A DNA stretch of 64,000 bases from Acidobacteriaceae bacterium KBS 89 (GCA_000381605.1 KB906754.1:889147-953146); one strand, 5' to 3'; positions 28,119-37,621 are shown, counted from the first letter of the stretch. A program made the numbers and translations. Notes: generated from the letters alone by a model not told the origin.

Positions 28119-28925
28119 TTAGAGCTTGATGGCGGAGGCGTCGACGGTTGGCTCTGGAAACTTCAGCTTCAGGCTTTGCATGAGGTCGACGATGATGGTG
28201 GAGATGGCGAGGTTGCGATACCACTTGTTGTCGGCGGGGATGACGAACCACGGGGCATGCTTGCGGCTGGTAGCGGAGAGAATGTCGTTGTAGGCATCCA
28301 TGTAGCGAGGCCAGAACTGGCGCTCGTGGATGTCGGCGTCGGAGAGCTTCCAGTGTTTTTTCTTGTCGTCGATGCGGGACTGGAGGCGGCGGGTTTGTTC
28401 GTCGCGAGAGATGTGGAGATAGAACTTGAGGATGAGGACGTCGTTGTCGGCGAGGAAGTTCTCGAAGGCGTTGATGTCTTCGAGTCGACGGTTGGCGACG
28501 TCACTGGATATGAGCTTGTGGACGCGTGGGGAGAGGACGTCCTCGTAGTGAGAGCGGTTGAAGATGCCGATCATGCCGCGGGGTGGAACCTGGGCGTGAA
28601 CGCGCCACAGAAAATCGTGGCGGGACTCGAGTGGGGTGGGCACCTTGAAGGCAGCGACGTCGCAGCCCTGGGGATTGACTCCGGAGAAGATGTGGCTGAT
28701 GGTGCCGTCCTTGCCGGCAGTGTCCATGCCCTGGAGGACGATGAGCAGGGCCTTGGCCTGGCTGGCGTAAAAGACGTCCTGCAGATCAGCCAGCTGGGTG
28801 CGATGCGTGGCGAAGACGGCTTTGGCAGCGTCCTCGGACTTGAAGCCGCCGTCGTCGGAAGATGAGATTTTCGCCAGCCGTACTTTGGTGTGCGGCTTGA
28901 CGAGATAAGGCGACTTGATTTTCAT
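28119..28925 (-). CDS. ppk2: Polyphosphate kinase 2 family protein
   Basis: 268 residues, one PPK2 domain that moves phosphate between polyphosphate and nucleotides. Walker A is GMDTAGKDG (66-74); the lid and Walker B region is FLWRVHAQVPPRGMIGIFNRSHYEDVL. The sequence ISHIFSGVNPQGCDVAAFKVPTP is characteristic. One-domain PPK2 enzymes of classes I to III differ in AMP versus ADP use, which I cannot decide safely. Convergent with the DMT gene, with a 25-base gap. Confidence 0.93.
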   Translation of the reverse strand: MKIKSPYLVKPHTKVRLAKISSSDDGGFKSEDAAKAVFATHRTQLADLQDVFYASQAKALLIVLQGMDTAGKDGTISHIFSGVNPQGCDVAAFKVPTPLESRHDFLWRVHAQVPPRGMIGIFNRSHYEDVLSPRVHKLISSDVANRRLEDINAFENFLADNDVLILKFYLHISRDEQTRRLQSRIDDKKKHWKLSDADIHERQFWPRYMDAYNDILSATSRKHAPWFVIPADNKWYRNLAISTIIVDLMQSLKLKFPEPTVDASAIKL

Positions 28926-28986
28926 GAGGCGATGCCCGGCGAGTCAAGGCTACGGTAACGGCGAAAGGGCAGCTGGCGGACCTGGC

Positions 28987-29199
28987 TTACTTGACTGATT
29001 CTTCAGGTTTGGGGGTGACGGTGTGAGCAGTCTCGCCGGGCTTGTTGATTTCGTCGGAGACGCCCTTGACGCCCTCTTTGAAGCCGCGCAGACCCTCGCC
29101 GAGACCCTTGCCAAGCTCGGGCAGCTTCTTGCCGCCGAAGAGGACGAGGACTACGACTGCGAGGACCATGAGGTGCATTGGTGTAAATAGTTCGCCCAT
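28987..29199 (-). CDS. tatA: Sec-independent protein translocase subunit TatA
   Basis: 70 residues: short N terminus, one membrane helix (HLMVLAVVVLVLFGGKKLPELGKGLGEGLRGFKEGV, containing the FGGKKLPELGKGLG hinge), then an amphipathic helix and an acidic tail. TatA/E proteins form the pore of the twin-arginine pathway for folded proteins. ATG 29199 is chosen over an in-frame start at 29241 because GGAG precedes it. tatB and tatC are not adjacent. The GH95 enzyme at 54004 carries a Tat motif and is a likely client. Confidence 0.95.
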   Translation of the reverse strand: MGELFTPMHLMVLAVVVLVLFGGKKLPELGKGLGEGLRGFKEGVKGVSDEINKPGETAHTVTPKPEESVK

Positions 29200-29393
29200 A
29201 CTGTTTCTCCCTGCGGCCGAACGGTACACGACAGCCGCCACCCATTATTGTCGCACAATTGGAATCTGTCGATGGATACGGTCTCGCGGACAAAGCAGAT
29301 GTGGGCTGAACGTTATATCTTGGTTAGTGAAGGAAATTTGCGGGACGCCAGATGCTGGTATGAGGCTGGATGCTGGAAGAGACGTGGAGACGG

Positions 29394-30170
29394 ATGTTGC
29401 GATTGAAGACGAGTGGTGAAGCGAGGACTACAGGGGCGCGGAAGACAGGCAATCGCGCAGTGACGGGAATTTTGGCGGTGGGTTTCTTGATGGCGGGTGC
29501 AGCGCAGAGTCAGGCGCAGGGCACGGTGGCGTCTCCGACGCCGCAGACGACGGTTCCGATTCCCCTTTCCAAGTCGAAGATTGGGCCGGCGGCGCCGGTG
29601 ACCTACGACAACAAGTATGAGTTTTACGGCAGCATCAACTTCATGAATTTCATGGGTGGTCAGAATCTGCCGAAACGCATGAATATGGGCGGCGGAGAGT
29701 ATTTGTTCACTTATTGGCTTCCGGGAGACAAGCGTTTTCTGCGAAACCTTGGACCGGGGATCGAGTATCGCGGTGAGGCCGGAACGACACCTGTGCTTGC
29801 AAGTGCAGGGATCTACAACCTCAGCAGGCCGCTGGTTTATATGAACATGATTCTGGCGGGCGCGCAGTATCGTGGGCCGAAGAACCAGTATGCGGCGTTG
29901 AATTATCACGTCTACGCGGGGCCCTCGAAGGGAACGTTTGACGCTTCGCGGTCGGCGAACCAGCCGTTCTTCTATCCGTACACCGGTCTCTATACGAACC
30001 GCACGAAGCCGATTATCGCAATTGGCGGCAGTGTCGACTTTAACCTGAAGAAGAATTGGGCGATCCGTCTTTCGCCGGACCTGATTCTGGAACACTTTGG
30101 AACGGGGACACGGGAGTTTGTGGCGGTCTCGGGCGGAGTGATCTACCGGTTTGGGAAGAATAAAAAGTAA
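29394..30170 (+). CDS. Exported protein, possible outer-membrane beta-barrel
   Basis: 258 residues with a Sec signal peptide (VTGILAVGFLMAGAAQSQAQG) after a basic N terminus. The mature part alternates aromatic and glycine-rich strands (YEFYGSINFMNFMGGQNLP, YLFTYWLPGD, GIEYRGEAG) and ends in GGVIYRFGKNKK, resembling small outer-membrane beta-barrels. No family identified. Start 29394 has GGAG 6 bases upstream; an in-frame ATG at 29370 is less well placed. Divergent from tatA. Confidence 0.72.
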   Translation: MLRLKTSGEARTTGARKTGNRAVTGILAVGFLMAGAAQSQAQGTVASPTPQTTVPIPLSKSKIGPAAPVTYDNKYEFYGSINFMNFMGGQNLPKRMNMGGGEYLFTYWLPGDKRFLRNLGPGIEYRGEAGTTPVLASAGIYNLSRPLVYMNMILAGAQYRGPKNQYAALNYHVYAGPSKGTFDASRSANQPFFYPYTGLYTNRTKPIIAIGGSVDFNLKKNWAIRLSPDLILEHFGTGTREFVAVSGGVIYRFGKNKK

Positions 30171-30186
30171 GGCACGGAATTTTATG

Positions 30187-30236
30187 AATGTCACGGATTG
30201 AGGCGAATGGATCGCCCTCGATTCGTGACATTTTTT
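30187..30236 (+). terminator. Intrinsic terminator after the putative barrel gene
   Basis: A 9-base outer stem (AATGTCACG with CGTGACATT) with a further imperfect inner stem (GAGGCGA with TCGCCCTC) runs into six T residues. It is 16 bases after the stop at 30170. Confidence 0.85.
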
Positions 30237-30310
30237 ACTTTAACCGTGAAGGGGAGACCTGTTCGGTTTCGAGATGGCCGCACGCTGAGGGAGTTTTCGG
30301 GGTTTTCTGT

Positions 30311-30619
30311 TTACAGCTTGAGGAAGTAGACCGGGGCGAGGGCTGCCAGCACAGCCGTGGCCTGAAGTGCGAGGACGTACAGGGTCTGTCGTGGCGCTTG
30401 GGGCAGCCACTTAATGGCGAAGTACGCGAGTATCGGCATCTGTCCGGCCATAAGGAGCTGCCATAGATGGGCGGGGGTTCCCTCGTCGGCCTCGTGGACT
30501 ACGCCATACATTGCAACGTGACCAAGGACGAGGGCCAGGGCGCTGAGCGACATAGCAAGGGGAAGAAAGGCGCTTGGCTGTTTCAGAATATCGCCAAAGG
30601 AGCGTTCGGGTTGATCCAT
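30311..30619 (-). CDS. Small membrane protein of unknown function
   Basis: 102 residues starting MDQPERSFGDILKQPSAFLP, with three predicted membrane helices (about 20-42, 53-75 and 80-101). ATG 30619 has an excellent GAGGAGG ribosome site 4 bases upstream; the in-frame extension to 30652 is not needed. Unrecognised. Its 3' end lies close to the terminator at 30187-30236, and glgC lies upstream on the same strand. Confidence 0.72.
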   Translation of the reverse strand: MDQPERSFGDILKQPSAFLPLAMSLSALALVLGHVAMYGVVHEADEGTPAHLWQLLMAGQMPILAYFAIKWLPQAPRQTLYVLALQATAVLAALAPVYFLKL

Positions 30620-30722
30620 TTTGCCTCCTCGGGGATGGGACGACATGCTCACGAACGACTACGCCGTTTGCGAGCATGTGAGAAGCACAATCGGTCTTGC
30701 CAGCGATGAAATTATAGCTCCG

Positions 30723-31982
30723 CTACCAGGAGTTGCCCTGCATGAACTCGGGTGAGACGGGGTTCTCGTAGACGCTGTAGTCGCGGGTAACTACGGTTAG
30801 GCCGTTCTGTGAGACGAAGTAGTTCTTCTTGTCTTCGTTGGGGTCGTAGCCGATGACGGTGCCGTCGGGGATATGTACGTCGCGGTCGATGATGGCGTGG
30901 CGGATGCGGCAGTGTCGGCCGATGTTGACGTGGGAGAAGATGATGCTGGAGTCGACGTCGGCGTAGGAGTTGACGCGGACGTCGTGGGATACGACGGAGT
31001 TGCGCACGACGGCTCCGGAGACGATGGTTCCCGAGGCCAGGATGGAGTTGATGGCCATACCGGTGCGGCCAGGTTCGCCGAAGACGAATTTGGCGGGCGG
31101 GTACTGGTAGGGGCGGGTGCGCATGGGCCAGGACTTGTCGTAGAGGTTGAAGGTGGGGGTGACGCCGGCGACGTCCATGTTGGCCTCGTAGTAGGCCTCG
31201 AGCGTGCCGACGTCGCGCCAGTAGAGGGCCTTCTGCTTGTTCTCGTCGACGAAGTTGTAGGCGTGCATTTTGAAGCGGCCGAGGATGTTGGGCAGGATGT
31301 TGTGGCCGAAGTCGTGCTTGGAGTTGGGGTCTTCGGCGTCCTTGATGAGCTCGGGCAGGAGGACGTCGGTGTTGAAGATGTAGATGCCCATGGAGACGTC
31401 GACCATGTCGGGGTTGAAGGGGGAACGGATCTTTGTTTCTTTGGGCTTCTCCTCGAAGCCTGTGACCTCGCCGTTGCGGGCGACCTCGACGACACCGAAG
31501 GCGGCGACCTCTGTTGGCGAGACCGGCAGGGTTGCGAGGGTGACGTCGGCGCCGGATTCGCGATGCTGCTCCATCATGAGGGCGTAGTTCATCTTGTAGA
31601 TGTGGTCGCCGGAGAGGATGATGACGTGCTTTGGCTCTTCGGAGCCGATGGAGTAGATGTTCTGGTAGACGGCGTCGGCGGTTCCCTGGTACCAGGACTT
31701 GGAGACGCGCTGCATGGGGGGGAGGATCTCGATGAACTCGCCGAGCTCGTTGGCGACGACGGGGCCCCAGCCCTCGCGGATATGGCGGTTGAGGGAGAGC
31801 GCCTTGTACTGAGTGAGGATGTAGACGTGGCGAAGGTCGGAATTGATGCAGTTGGATAGGGTGATGTCGATGATGCGGTACTGACCGGCGAAGGGGACGG
31901 CCGGCTTGGCGCGATCGCGGGTTAGGGGGAAGAGCCGTTCGCCGGCACCACCGGCAAGCAAAACGCCAAGCGTATCTCTCAT
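30723..31982 (-). CDS. glgC: Glucose-1-phosphate adenylyltransferase
   Basis: 419 residues making ADP-glucose for glycogen synthesis. Nucleotide-binding LLAGGAGERLFPLTRDRAKPAVPFAG, catalytic LSGDHIYKMNYALMM, the glucose-1-P GFEEKPK segment and DVGTLEAYYEANMD are present. The C-terminal left-handed beta-helix contains SVVSHDVRVNSYADVDSSIIF repeats. Start at 31982 (MRDTLGVLLAGG) matches the family; the open frame upstream to 32081 does not. No other glycogen gene is next to it. Confidence 0.96.
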   Translation of the reverse strand: MRDTLGVLLAGGAGERLFPLTRDRAKPAVPFAGQYRIIDITLSNCINSDLRHVYILTQYKALSLNRHIREGWGPVVANELGEFIEILPPMQRVSKSWYQGTADAVYQNIYSIGSEEPKHVIILSGDHIYKMNYALMMEQHRESGADVTLATLPVSPTEVAAFGVVEVARNGEVTGFEEKPKETKIRSPFNPDMVDVSMGIYIFNTDVLLPELIKDAEDPNSKHDFGHNILPNILGRFKMHAYNFVDENKQKALYWRDVGTLEAYYEANMDVAGVTPTFNLYDKSWPMRTRPYQYPPAKFVFGEPGRTGMAINSILASGTIVSGAVVRNSVVSHDVRVNSYADVDSSIIFSHVNIGRHCRIRHAIIDRDVHIPDGTVIGYDPNEDKKNYFVSQNGLTVVTRDYSVYENPVSPEFMQGNSW

Positions 31983-32123
31983 ATCTCGAAAACTCCGGCA
32001 CTGCGTTGGGCGGAACAAGGAACCACGTGAGTCAGATGCACAAAACTGAATGCATGTTACAGAGAGACGCGAGTCTACCACGCGAGATGGAGTTTAGTAA
32101 TCCTGTGAATTGGCCACGAAGAA

Positions 32124-32157
32124 ATGAGGCCCCCGCAGAATGCTGCGTGGGCCTCAT
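32124..32157 (-). terminator. Hairpin terminator after the gene at 32176
   Basis: A 9-base stem (ATGAGGCCC with GGGCCTCAT) with inner CGCAG/CTGCG pairing. On the minus strand it continues TTTCTTC. It separates the small minus-strand gene from glgC. Confidence 0.7.
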
Positions 32158-32175
32158 AGGAAAGCTGCGATCTGG

Positions 32176-32529
32176 CTAAGCTTCTGTGTTGTCTGGGGTG
32201 CCAGGGGGCAACCGCCGCTGTTGTGGAACGGAAGGCTGATCTGTTGGGGTTGCGTCTTCGGTGAGGCTGATGCGCAAGGATTTCAGGAAGGTCAGATCGT
32301 TCTGGGTAAAGGGCCCATCTGCCTCTTCGTCAGCGGGTCCGGTTGACTCTTCGGCTTCTGTCTCAACCTCATTGAGTCCGATGGTGGCCTCAAGCATAAG
32401 GAGGACATCAAAACCCTGTTCGCGGATGTTTTTGACGACGCCTGCAATGTCCTCCGACTCCGAGACGGACTCGTGGATCGCTTCGCCAAGTTTTTGGATA
32501 AGGTTTTTGACCTTCTGGTTCAATGCCAC
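32176..32529 (-). CDS. Small acidic protein of unknown function
   Basis: 117 residues, cytoplasmic by appearance: N-terminal helix MALNQKVKNLIQKLGEAIHESVSESEDIAGVVKNI, a second helix region (FDVLLMLEATIGLNE), an acidic linker (VETEAEESTGPADEEADGPF) and a short segment DLTFLKSLRISL. No family recognised. It is bounded by its own terminator and a 183-base gap upstream, so it looks like an independent gene. Confidence 0.7.
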   Translation of the reverse strand: MALNQKVKNLIQKLGEAIHESVSESEDIAGVVKNIREQGFDVLLMLEATIGLNEVETEAEESTGPADEEADGPFTQNDLTFLKSLRISLTEDATPTDQPSVPQQRRLPPGTPDNTEA

Positions 32530-32712
32530 CTCCGGGCTGCCCTATGGTTCGAATCCTCACCACGCATCGGGTATTCCCGGCGAAGGTGCCCGGCGGGAAC
32601 GGCATTGCGGGTACATCGGTCGTACCTAGTTACTGTTAAAACAATACGCCGAAGGGCGCGGCGGCTGCAATGACATTTCTGTTGCAGACAAAACTCCATA
32701 AAACAAATGGAC

Positions 32713-32865
32713 TTAAGTGGTTTCGACGACGGTGTGGTGGTCAGCCCAGGCCTTTTCGAGGCGGTGAGCGAGGAGTTCGACGGGCTGGGTGCGGTTGGGA
32801 TTCCAGACCAGAAAACCAGCCGCCGCTGCGCAAAATCCACCCACCATCCAAAGAACATTTCTCAT
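32713..32865 (-). CDS. 50-residue single-pass membrane protein
   Basis: A short reading frame, ATG at 32865 to TAA at 32713. The peptide begins MRNVLWMVGGFCAAAAGFLV (one membrane helix), then WNPNRTQPVELLAHRLEKAW and a charged end. A GGGGGC stretch precedes the start. The combination of a helix with an amphipathic C-terminal tail and a terminating stop close to the neighbouring gene argues for a real gene. Function unknown. Confidence 0.55.
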   Translation of the reverse strand: MRNVLWMVGGFCAAAAGFLVWNPNRTQPVELLAHRLEKAWADHHTVVETT

Positions 32866-33015
32866 TGCACTGCCCCCTTTTGTTGTTGGCTTCGACTTAC
32901 GTGGTCCGATGTGGCTCGTGGGTTGGATGCGGCAAGATTCCGCGGCGTTAGTTGGGGGAAGGGGTTTTATTCAGGACCCTTTCGCGGGTGTGTCAGGAGC
33001 GGCTACACTTTGGGA

Positions 33016-33573
33016 ATGGACTCGGTTCGATTTGGTCGCGCGCTTGGTATAGGTGCCCGTGCAGCGGCTAAGACGCTGGCGACTGCCGTAGATGCGGCTA
33101 CGTCTCCGAATCCTTCTGCGGGTTCTCCGGCGAACCAGAGTGGGAGCACGGCGGTTTCGACTCCGGCGGCTGCGGTTTCGACTTCGGCCTCGGCTGCAAC
33201 AGCGGCTTCCGACAAGGCAGGGCCAGCGGTCCGGCTAGTAGAGCAGGCTGCGCGTACTACGGCGCAGGTTCGCCAGACGGGGCAGGGTTTGAAAGAGGGC
33301 AGCAAACGCTTTGGCGAGGCGGCGTGGGGTCCGCTGGCAAAGGCGTCGGGCGCGCTGTGGCTGGAGTTCACCGGGGTTTTCTTTGGGATATTCGCTTTGT
33401 TCGCAGCCAACGGAGCGTGGAAGACGTGGTCGGCGCTACATAAGACGGGGCTGAGCCAGGATGCGAATGGGCACCTTCTGATCTCGCTGGGGATGGCGGC
33501 GGTTTTCAGCTACTTCTGCGTCAGCAGCTTTGTGAAGGCGAACCGCAGGAGCAGGGGCTCTGGCCGACGGTAG
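33016..33573 (+). CDS. Two-helix membrane protein with Ala/Ser-rich N terminus
   Basis: 185 residues: basic start MDSVRFGRALGIGARAAAKT, an Ala/Ser/Thr-rich low-complexity region to about 75, a helical region (VRLVEQAARTTAQVRQTGQGL), and two C-terminal membrane helices (LEFTGVFFGIFALFAANGAW and LLISLGMAAVFSYFCVSSFV). ATG 33016 is chosen; the upstream open frame to 32707 overlaps the 50-residue gene on the other strand. Not recognised. It ends 21 bases before the mutase gene, so the two may be co-transcribed. Confidence 0.72.
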   Translation: MDSVRFGRALGIGARAAAKTLATAVDAATSPNPSAGSPANQSGSTAVSTPAAAVSTSASAATAASDKAGPAVRLVEQAARTTAQVRQTGQGLKEGSKRFGEAAWGPLAKASGALWLEFTGVFFGIFALFAANGAWKTWSALHKTGLSQDANGHLLISLGMAAVFSYFCVSSFVKANRRSRGSGRR

Positions 33574-33594
33574 CAACGGGTACACTTGAGCGTC

Positions 33595-35217
33595 ATGTCA
33601 GAGTCAGCAAAGACCAGTACGGCGTCGACAAAAACCAGTTCTGGAATTCCGGTAGAGATTGTTTACCGGAGTAAGGACGTTGAGGATTTCAACGCTGCGG
33701 CGACGGTGGGGGAGCCGGGGCAGTACCCATTTACGCGCGGAATTCAGCCGACGATGTACCGCGGGCGGCTGTGGACGATGCGCCAGTATGCGGGCATGGG
33801 GGATGCTGAGGAGTCGAATAAGCGATACAAGTTTCTGCTGGCGCATGGGACGAAAGGATTGAGTGTGGCGTTCGATCTGCCGACGCAGATCGGGTATGAC
33901 TCGGATTCGCCGCTGGCGCTGGGTGAGGTTGGTAAGGTCGGGGTGGCGATCGATTCGATTGAGGACATGCAGCGGCTGTTCGATGGGATTGCTCTGGATA
34001 CGATCTCGACTTCGATGACGATCAATGCGACGGCTTCGATCCTGCTGGCGCTGTATGTGGCGGTTGCGAAGCGAACCGGCGCGAAGGTGAAGGGGCTGAA
34101 CGGGACGATTCAGAACGATATTTTGAAGGAGTACATTGCGCGGGGAACGTATATCTATCCGGTGACCCAGGCGATGCGGCTGGTGACTGATATCTTTGCG
34201 TGGGCGGCGGACGAGGTGCCGGAGTGGAATACGATCTCGATCTCCGGTTATCACATGCGCGAGGCAGGATGTACCGCGGTGCAGGAGGTGGCGTTTACGT
34301 TGGCCAATGGCATGACGTATGTGCAGGCCGCGATTGACGCTGGTTTGGACGTGGATGCGTTTGCGCCGCGGCTGAGTTTTTTCTTCAACTCGCATAACAA
34401 TCTGCTGGAAGAGGTCGCGAAGTTTCGCGCGGCGCGAAGGATGTGGGCGCGGATTATGCGGGAGCACTTTGGCGCGAAGAAGGAACGGAGCTGGATGCTG
34501 CGGTTTCATACGCAGACGGCGGGGTCGACGCTGACGGCACAGCAGCCGGAGAACAATATCGTGCGGACGACGCTGCAGGGGCTGGCCGCGGTGCTCGGTG
34601 GAACGCAGAGTCTGCATACAAACGGGTTTGATGAGGCACTGTCGCTGCCTACGGAGAATGCGGCGCGGATTGCTTTACGGACACAGCAGATTCTGGCGCA
34701 TGAGAGCGGTGTGGCGCAGACGGTGGATCCTCTGGCTGGATCGTTTTATGTTGAGTCGCTGACGAATGAGATTGAGCGGCGGGCGGACGAGTATATGGCT
34801 ACGATCGCTTCGTTCGATAAGGGTGGGAAGTACGGGATGCTGCGGGCGATTGAGCGTGGATATGTGCAGAGGGAGATTCAGAATGCTGCTTATGGCTACC
34901 AGACTGCCGTGGATGCGAGGGAGGCGATCGTTGTTGGGGTGAACGAGTTTGCCAGCGAGCAGGAGGTGGCTGTGCCGATTCAGCGGATCGATGAGGCTCT
35001 GGAGGGGAGGCAGGTGGAGCGGGTGCGTGCGTTGCGGGTGCGGCGGGATGCGGGGGTTCATGCGGCGGCGTTGCGACGCGTGGAAGATGTGGCTCGGGGT
35101 GGGGGGAATTTGATGCCGCAGATCCTGCTTGCGGTGGAGAGCTACGCGACTGTGGGGGAGATCGCGAATACTCTGCGGGCGGTGTTTGGGGAGTATCGGG
35201 AGACGGTTACGGTTTAG
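33595..35217 (+). CDS. Methylmalonyl-CoA mutase large subunit (catalytic domain only)
   Basis: 540 residues of the acyl-CoA mutase large-subunit family, without the C-terminal cobalamin-binding domain, which must be a separate subunit not seen here. Residues that tell methylmalonyl- from isobutyryl-CoA mutases point to methylmalonyl-CoA: Tyr65 in TMRQYAGMG and Arg183 in [32 protein letters not shown] and [19 protein letters not shown] are conserved. It converts (R)-methylmalonyl-CoA to succinyl-CoA, downstream of the pccB product. ATG 33595 is preferred over an in-frame TTG at 33586. Confidence 0.9.
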   Translation: MSESAKTSTASTKTSSGIPVEIVYRSKDVEDFNAAATVGEPGQYPFTRGIQPTMYRGRLWTMRQYAGMGDAEESNKRYKFLLAHGTKGLSVAFDLPTQIGYDSDSPLALGEVGKVGVAIDSIEDMQRLFDGIALDTISTSMTINATASILLALYVAVAKRTGAKVKGLNGTIQNDILKEYIARGTYIYPVTQAMRLVTDIFAWAADEVPEWNTISISGYHMREAGCTAVQEVAFTLANGMTYVQAAIDAGLDVDAFAPRLSFFFNSHNNLLEEVAKFRAARRMWARIMREHFGAKKERSWMLRFHTQTAGSTLTAQQPENNIVRTTLQGLAAVLGGTQSLHTNGFDEALSLPTENAARIALRTQQILAHESGVAQTVDPLAGSFYVESLTNEIERRADEYMATIASFDKGGKYGMLRAIERGYVQREIQNAAYGYQTAVDAREAIVVGVNEFASEQEVAVPIQRIDEALEGRQVERVRALRVRRDAGVHAAALRRVEDVARGGGNLMPQILLAVESYATVGEIANTLRAVFGEYRETVTV

Positions 35218-35227
35218 ACGAGGCGTA

Positions 35228-35812
35228 ATGAAGAAGTTCGCACGCAAGGTTTTGTCGGTGTCGCTTGTTATTGGGTGTGTCTATGTGGTGTGGACGGTGG
35301 TGTGGACCGAGGCGTGGCGGCGTCTGATTCCCTTCCCTGGCCAGGTAGATCGCGGGCAACTTGAGATGAAGCTGGTACGCACTCGGTGCTTTGGGACCTG
35401 TCCTGCGTACAGCATGGTGGTACTGGGTGATGGAACGGTGCGATATTGCGGGCGAGCTCAGGTAAAGATTACTGGGGCACATACCGCGCACATTCCGCCG
35501 GAAGCTGTTACGGATCTTCTCGAAGACTTTCGCCGTGCGCATTTTATGGCTGCCCGTTCGGAGTATGTGCTCCATGTGACGGACCTGCCGACATATGTGC
35601 TGACGTTGAAGATCGGAAACCGGGAAAAGACGGTTGTGGACTATGGGGGCGAGAGAGCAGGAATGCCCCTCGCGATCACGACCCTCGAGGAACAGTTCGA
35701 TGACCTGGCCGGAACGGAGCGGTGGGTAAAAGGGAATGCGGAAACGACCTCCAACCTCACGAACGAAACATTTGCCCAGTGCTCTACGTCTGCGCTAACA
35801 GCGGACGACTGA
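35228..35812 (+). CDS. Membrane-anchored DUF6438 domain protein
   Basis: 194 residues: one N-terminal membrane helix (VLSVSLVIGCVYVVWTVVW), then a DUF6438 domain with its hallmark LVRTRCFGTCPAYSMVVLGDGTVRYCG and the following ITGAHTAHIPPEAVTDLLEDFRRAHF. The C-terminal part has IGNREKTVVDYGG. Probably periplasmic and tethered. The role of the domain is unknown. It starts 10 bases after the mutase stop, so it is likely on the same transcript. Confidence 0.8.
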   Translation: MKKFARKVLSVSLVIGCVYVVWTVVWTEAWRRLIPFPGQVDRGQLEMKLVRTRCFGTCPAYSMVVLGDGTVRYCGRAQVKITGAHTAHIPPEAVTDLLEDFRRAHFMAARSEYVLHVTDLPTYVLTLKIGNREKTVVDYGGERAGMPLAITTLEEQFDDLAGTERWVKGNAETTSNLTNETFAQCSTSALTADD

Positions 35813-35848
35813 GTAGAAAACATTCGACCGCCTTTTTGGGAGACGATC

Positions 35849-36385
35849 ATGAAGATTGCCTGCTTTGGGTTGATTGCTTGCCTTGGATTGGTTTCGTTGT
35901 CGTCGACAGTTGCGTTGGTCGCGCAACAGGCAGCACCAGGGGCGATTGCTCCGGCTCCAGCGCTGCTGCTTGATGCGAAGAAAGTGTTTATATCGAATGC
36001 GGGGGCCGATAGTGGACTGTTTCCACATCCGTTCAGTGGTGATCCGGATCGTGCCTACAACGAGTTTTATGCGAATGTTGTGAGCTGGGGCCGGTATCAA
36101 GTGGTCGCGACTCCGGGGGAGGCCGACCTTGTCTTCGAGCTGCGGCTTATGGCGCCGAATGGACCGTCGAACGCGGACAAGCAGAAGGGTGCGTCGGATC
36201 CGTTGCCGATGCTGCGGCTGGTGATCTACGACAGGCCGTCGCACTATGTTCTTTGGGCACTGACGGAGTCGATTGCACCGGCGACGCTGCAGAAGACGCA
36301 TGATCATAACTTTGATGAGGCAGTTGCGAATCTTGTGATGGATGCGGGGAGACTGACGAAGTCTTTGCCCAACGGGATGCATTGA
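35849..36385 (+). CDS. Secreted protein of unknown function
   Basis: 178 residues with a Sec signal peptide (ACFGLIACLGLVSLSSTVALVAQQ). The mature region has KKVFISNAGADSGLF, YNEFYANVVSWGRYQVV, EADLVFELRLM, then LRLVIYDRPSHYVLWALTE. This pattern, in which an effect on a small domain is computed across conserved strands, resembles exported proteins common in Acidobacteriota, but I cannot name the family. A GGGAG site precedes the ATG. It follows the DUF6438 gene by 36 bases. Confidence 0.72.
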   Translation: MKIACFGLIACLGLVSLSSTVALVAQQAAPGAIAPAPALLLDAKKVFISNAGADSGLFPHPFSGDPDRAYNEFYANVVSWGRYQVVATPGEADLVFELRLMAPNGPSNADKQKGASDPLPMLRLVIYDRPSHYVLWALTESIAPATLQKTHDHNFDEAVANLVMDAGRLTKSLPNGMH

Positions 36386-36484
36386 TTGCGTGAAGGCTGG
36401 ATTTGCGTGAGTGGTTGGATGCGACGTTCGGGTGCTATCGTTTTAGGGTTAGCATTGACCTGAACGATAGAAGGAAGTAGCGCT

Positions 36485-37621
36485 ATGGCAGAAACGATGA
36501 CACCACTTCGCAAGACTGCATTGAACGCAGTACACCGGGCTGCAAAGTCCAAGATGGTCGATTTCGGCGGGTGGGATATGCCGGTCGACTGCTGCGGGTT
36601 GGTTGCAGAACATATGGCGGTGCGGACTGCGGTGGGCGTGTTCGATGTGTCGCATATGGGCGATATTCAGCTGCGGGGGCCGGGATCACTGGCGGCGGTG
36701 CAGCAGCTTTGTATGAATGACGCTTCGAAGCTGGCGGTGGGGCAGGCGCATTATTCGGCGATGCTGTATCCGAATGGGACTTTTGTTGATGACGTCGTAG
36801 TGCATAAGCTTTCGGACAATGACTACCTGATTGTGATCAATGCGGGGACGCGGGAGAAGGACGTTGAGTGGGTGCGGAAGACGATTGGACATATGCCTGG
36901 CGTGCATGTGAACGACTTCAGCGACTACTACACGCAGTTAGCGATCCAAGGGCCGAGGGCGGCGGAGACTCTGCAAAAGCTGACTTCGACGGATCTGAGC
37001 ACGATCAAGAACTACTGGTTTACGTGGGGGCAGGTGTGCGGGTTGCACAATGTGATGATCGCGCGGACGGGCTATACCGGTGAGGATGGGTTCGAGATTT
37101 ATATTCCCTCGGATGAGGCGACGAGCGCACAGGTATGGGCCGACGTGCTGGCAGTTGGGGCGGAGTTCGGCATTCTGGCGTGCGGGCTGGGGGCGCGGAA
37201 TACGCTGCGGCTGGAGGCGGCGATGGCGCTGTACGGGCATGAGATCTCTGACACGATCAATGTGCTTGAGGCTGGACTGGGGCGGTATGCGAAGCTCGAC
37301 AAGGGCGAGTTTGTGGGGCGTGAGGCTCTGCTAAAGATTCAGGCTGAGGGTGGGCCGAAGCGGAAACTGGTGGGCCTGGAGATGATTGAGCGCGGGATCG
37401 GGCGGGATGGGTATCCGGTATTCGCACTGGATGGGAGGCGGATTGGCGAGATTACGAGTGGGTCCCCGTCGCCGTTTTTGAAGAAGAATATTGCCCTGGC
37501 TTATGTTCCGGTGGAGTTTGGCGCACTGGATACAGAGGTGGCGGTGGAGATTCGCGGGCAGATGGTGAAGGCGAAGGTGGTGCCGACTCCGTTCTATAAA
37601 AGGGCGAAGAAATCCACTTAA
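36485..37621 (+). CDS. gcvT: Glycine cleavage system T protein (aminomethyltransferase)
   Basis: 378 residues. It transfers the methylene group from H-protein-bound aminomethyl to tetrahydrofolate and releases ammonia. Conserved: VDFGGWDMPV, VGVFDVSHMG, MLYPNGTFVDDV, ARTGYTGEDGFEIYIPS and GLGARNTLRLEAAMALYGHEI. ATG 36485 follows AGAAGGAAG. It opens the gcv cluster. The 99-base upstream gap shows no recognisable glycine riboswitch. Confidence 0.97.
   Translation: MAETMTPLRKTALNAVHRAAKSKMVDFGGWDMPVDCCGLVAEHMAVRTAVGVFDVSHMGDIQLRGPGSLAAVQQLCMNDASKLAVGQAHYSAMLYPNGTFVDDVVVHKLSDNDYLIVINAGTREKDVEWVRKTIGHMPGVHVNDFSDYYTQLAIQGPRAAETLQKLTSTDLSTIKNYWFTWGQVCGLHNVMIARTGYTGEDGFEIYIPSDEATSAQVWADVLAVGAEFGILACGLGARNTLRLEAAMALYGHEISDTINVLEAGLGRYAKLDKGEFVGREALLKIQAEGGPKRKLVGLEMIERGIGRDGYPVFALDGRRIGEITSGSPSPFLKKNIALAYVPVEFGALDTEVAVEIRGQMVKAKVVPTPFYKRAKKST

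Noticed and set aside
30873..31859. Long plus-strand open frame opposite glgC
   Set aside because: Val/Asp/Gly-rich translation typical of an antisense shadow in GC-rich DNA; glgC is unambiguous on the other strand.
36386..36484. Possible glycine riboswitch before gcvT
   Set aside because: The gap is only 99 bases and lacks the conserved GGAGAG-type core of glycine riboswitches.
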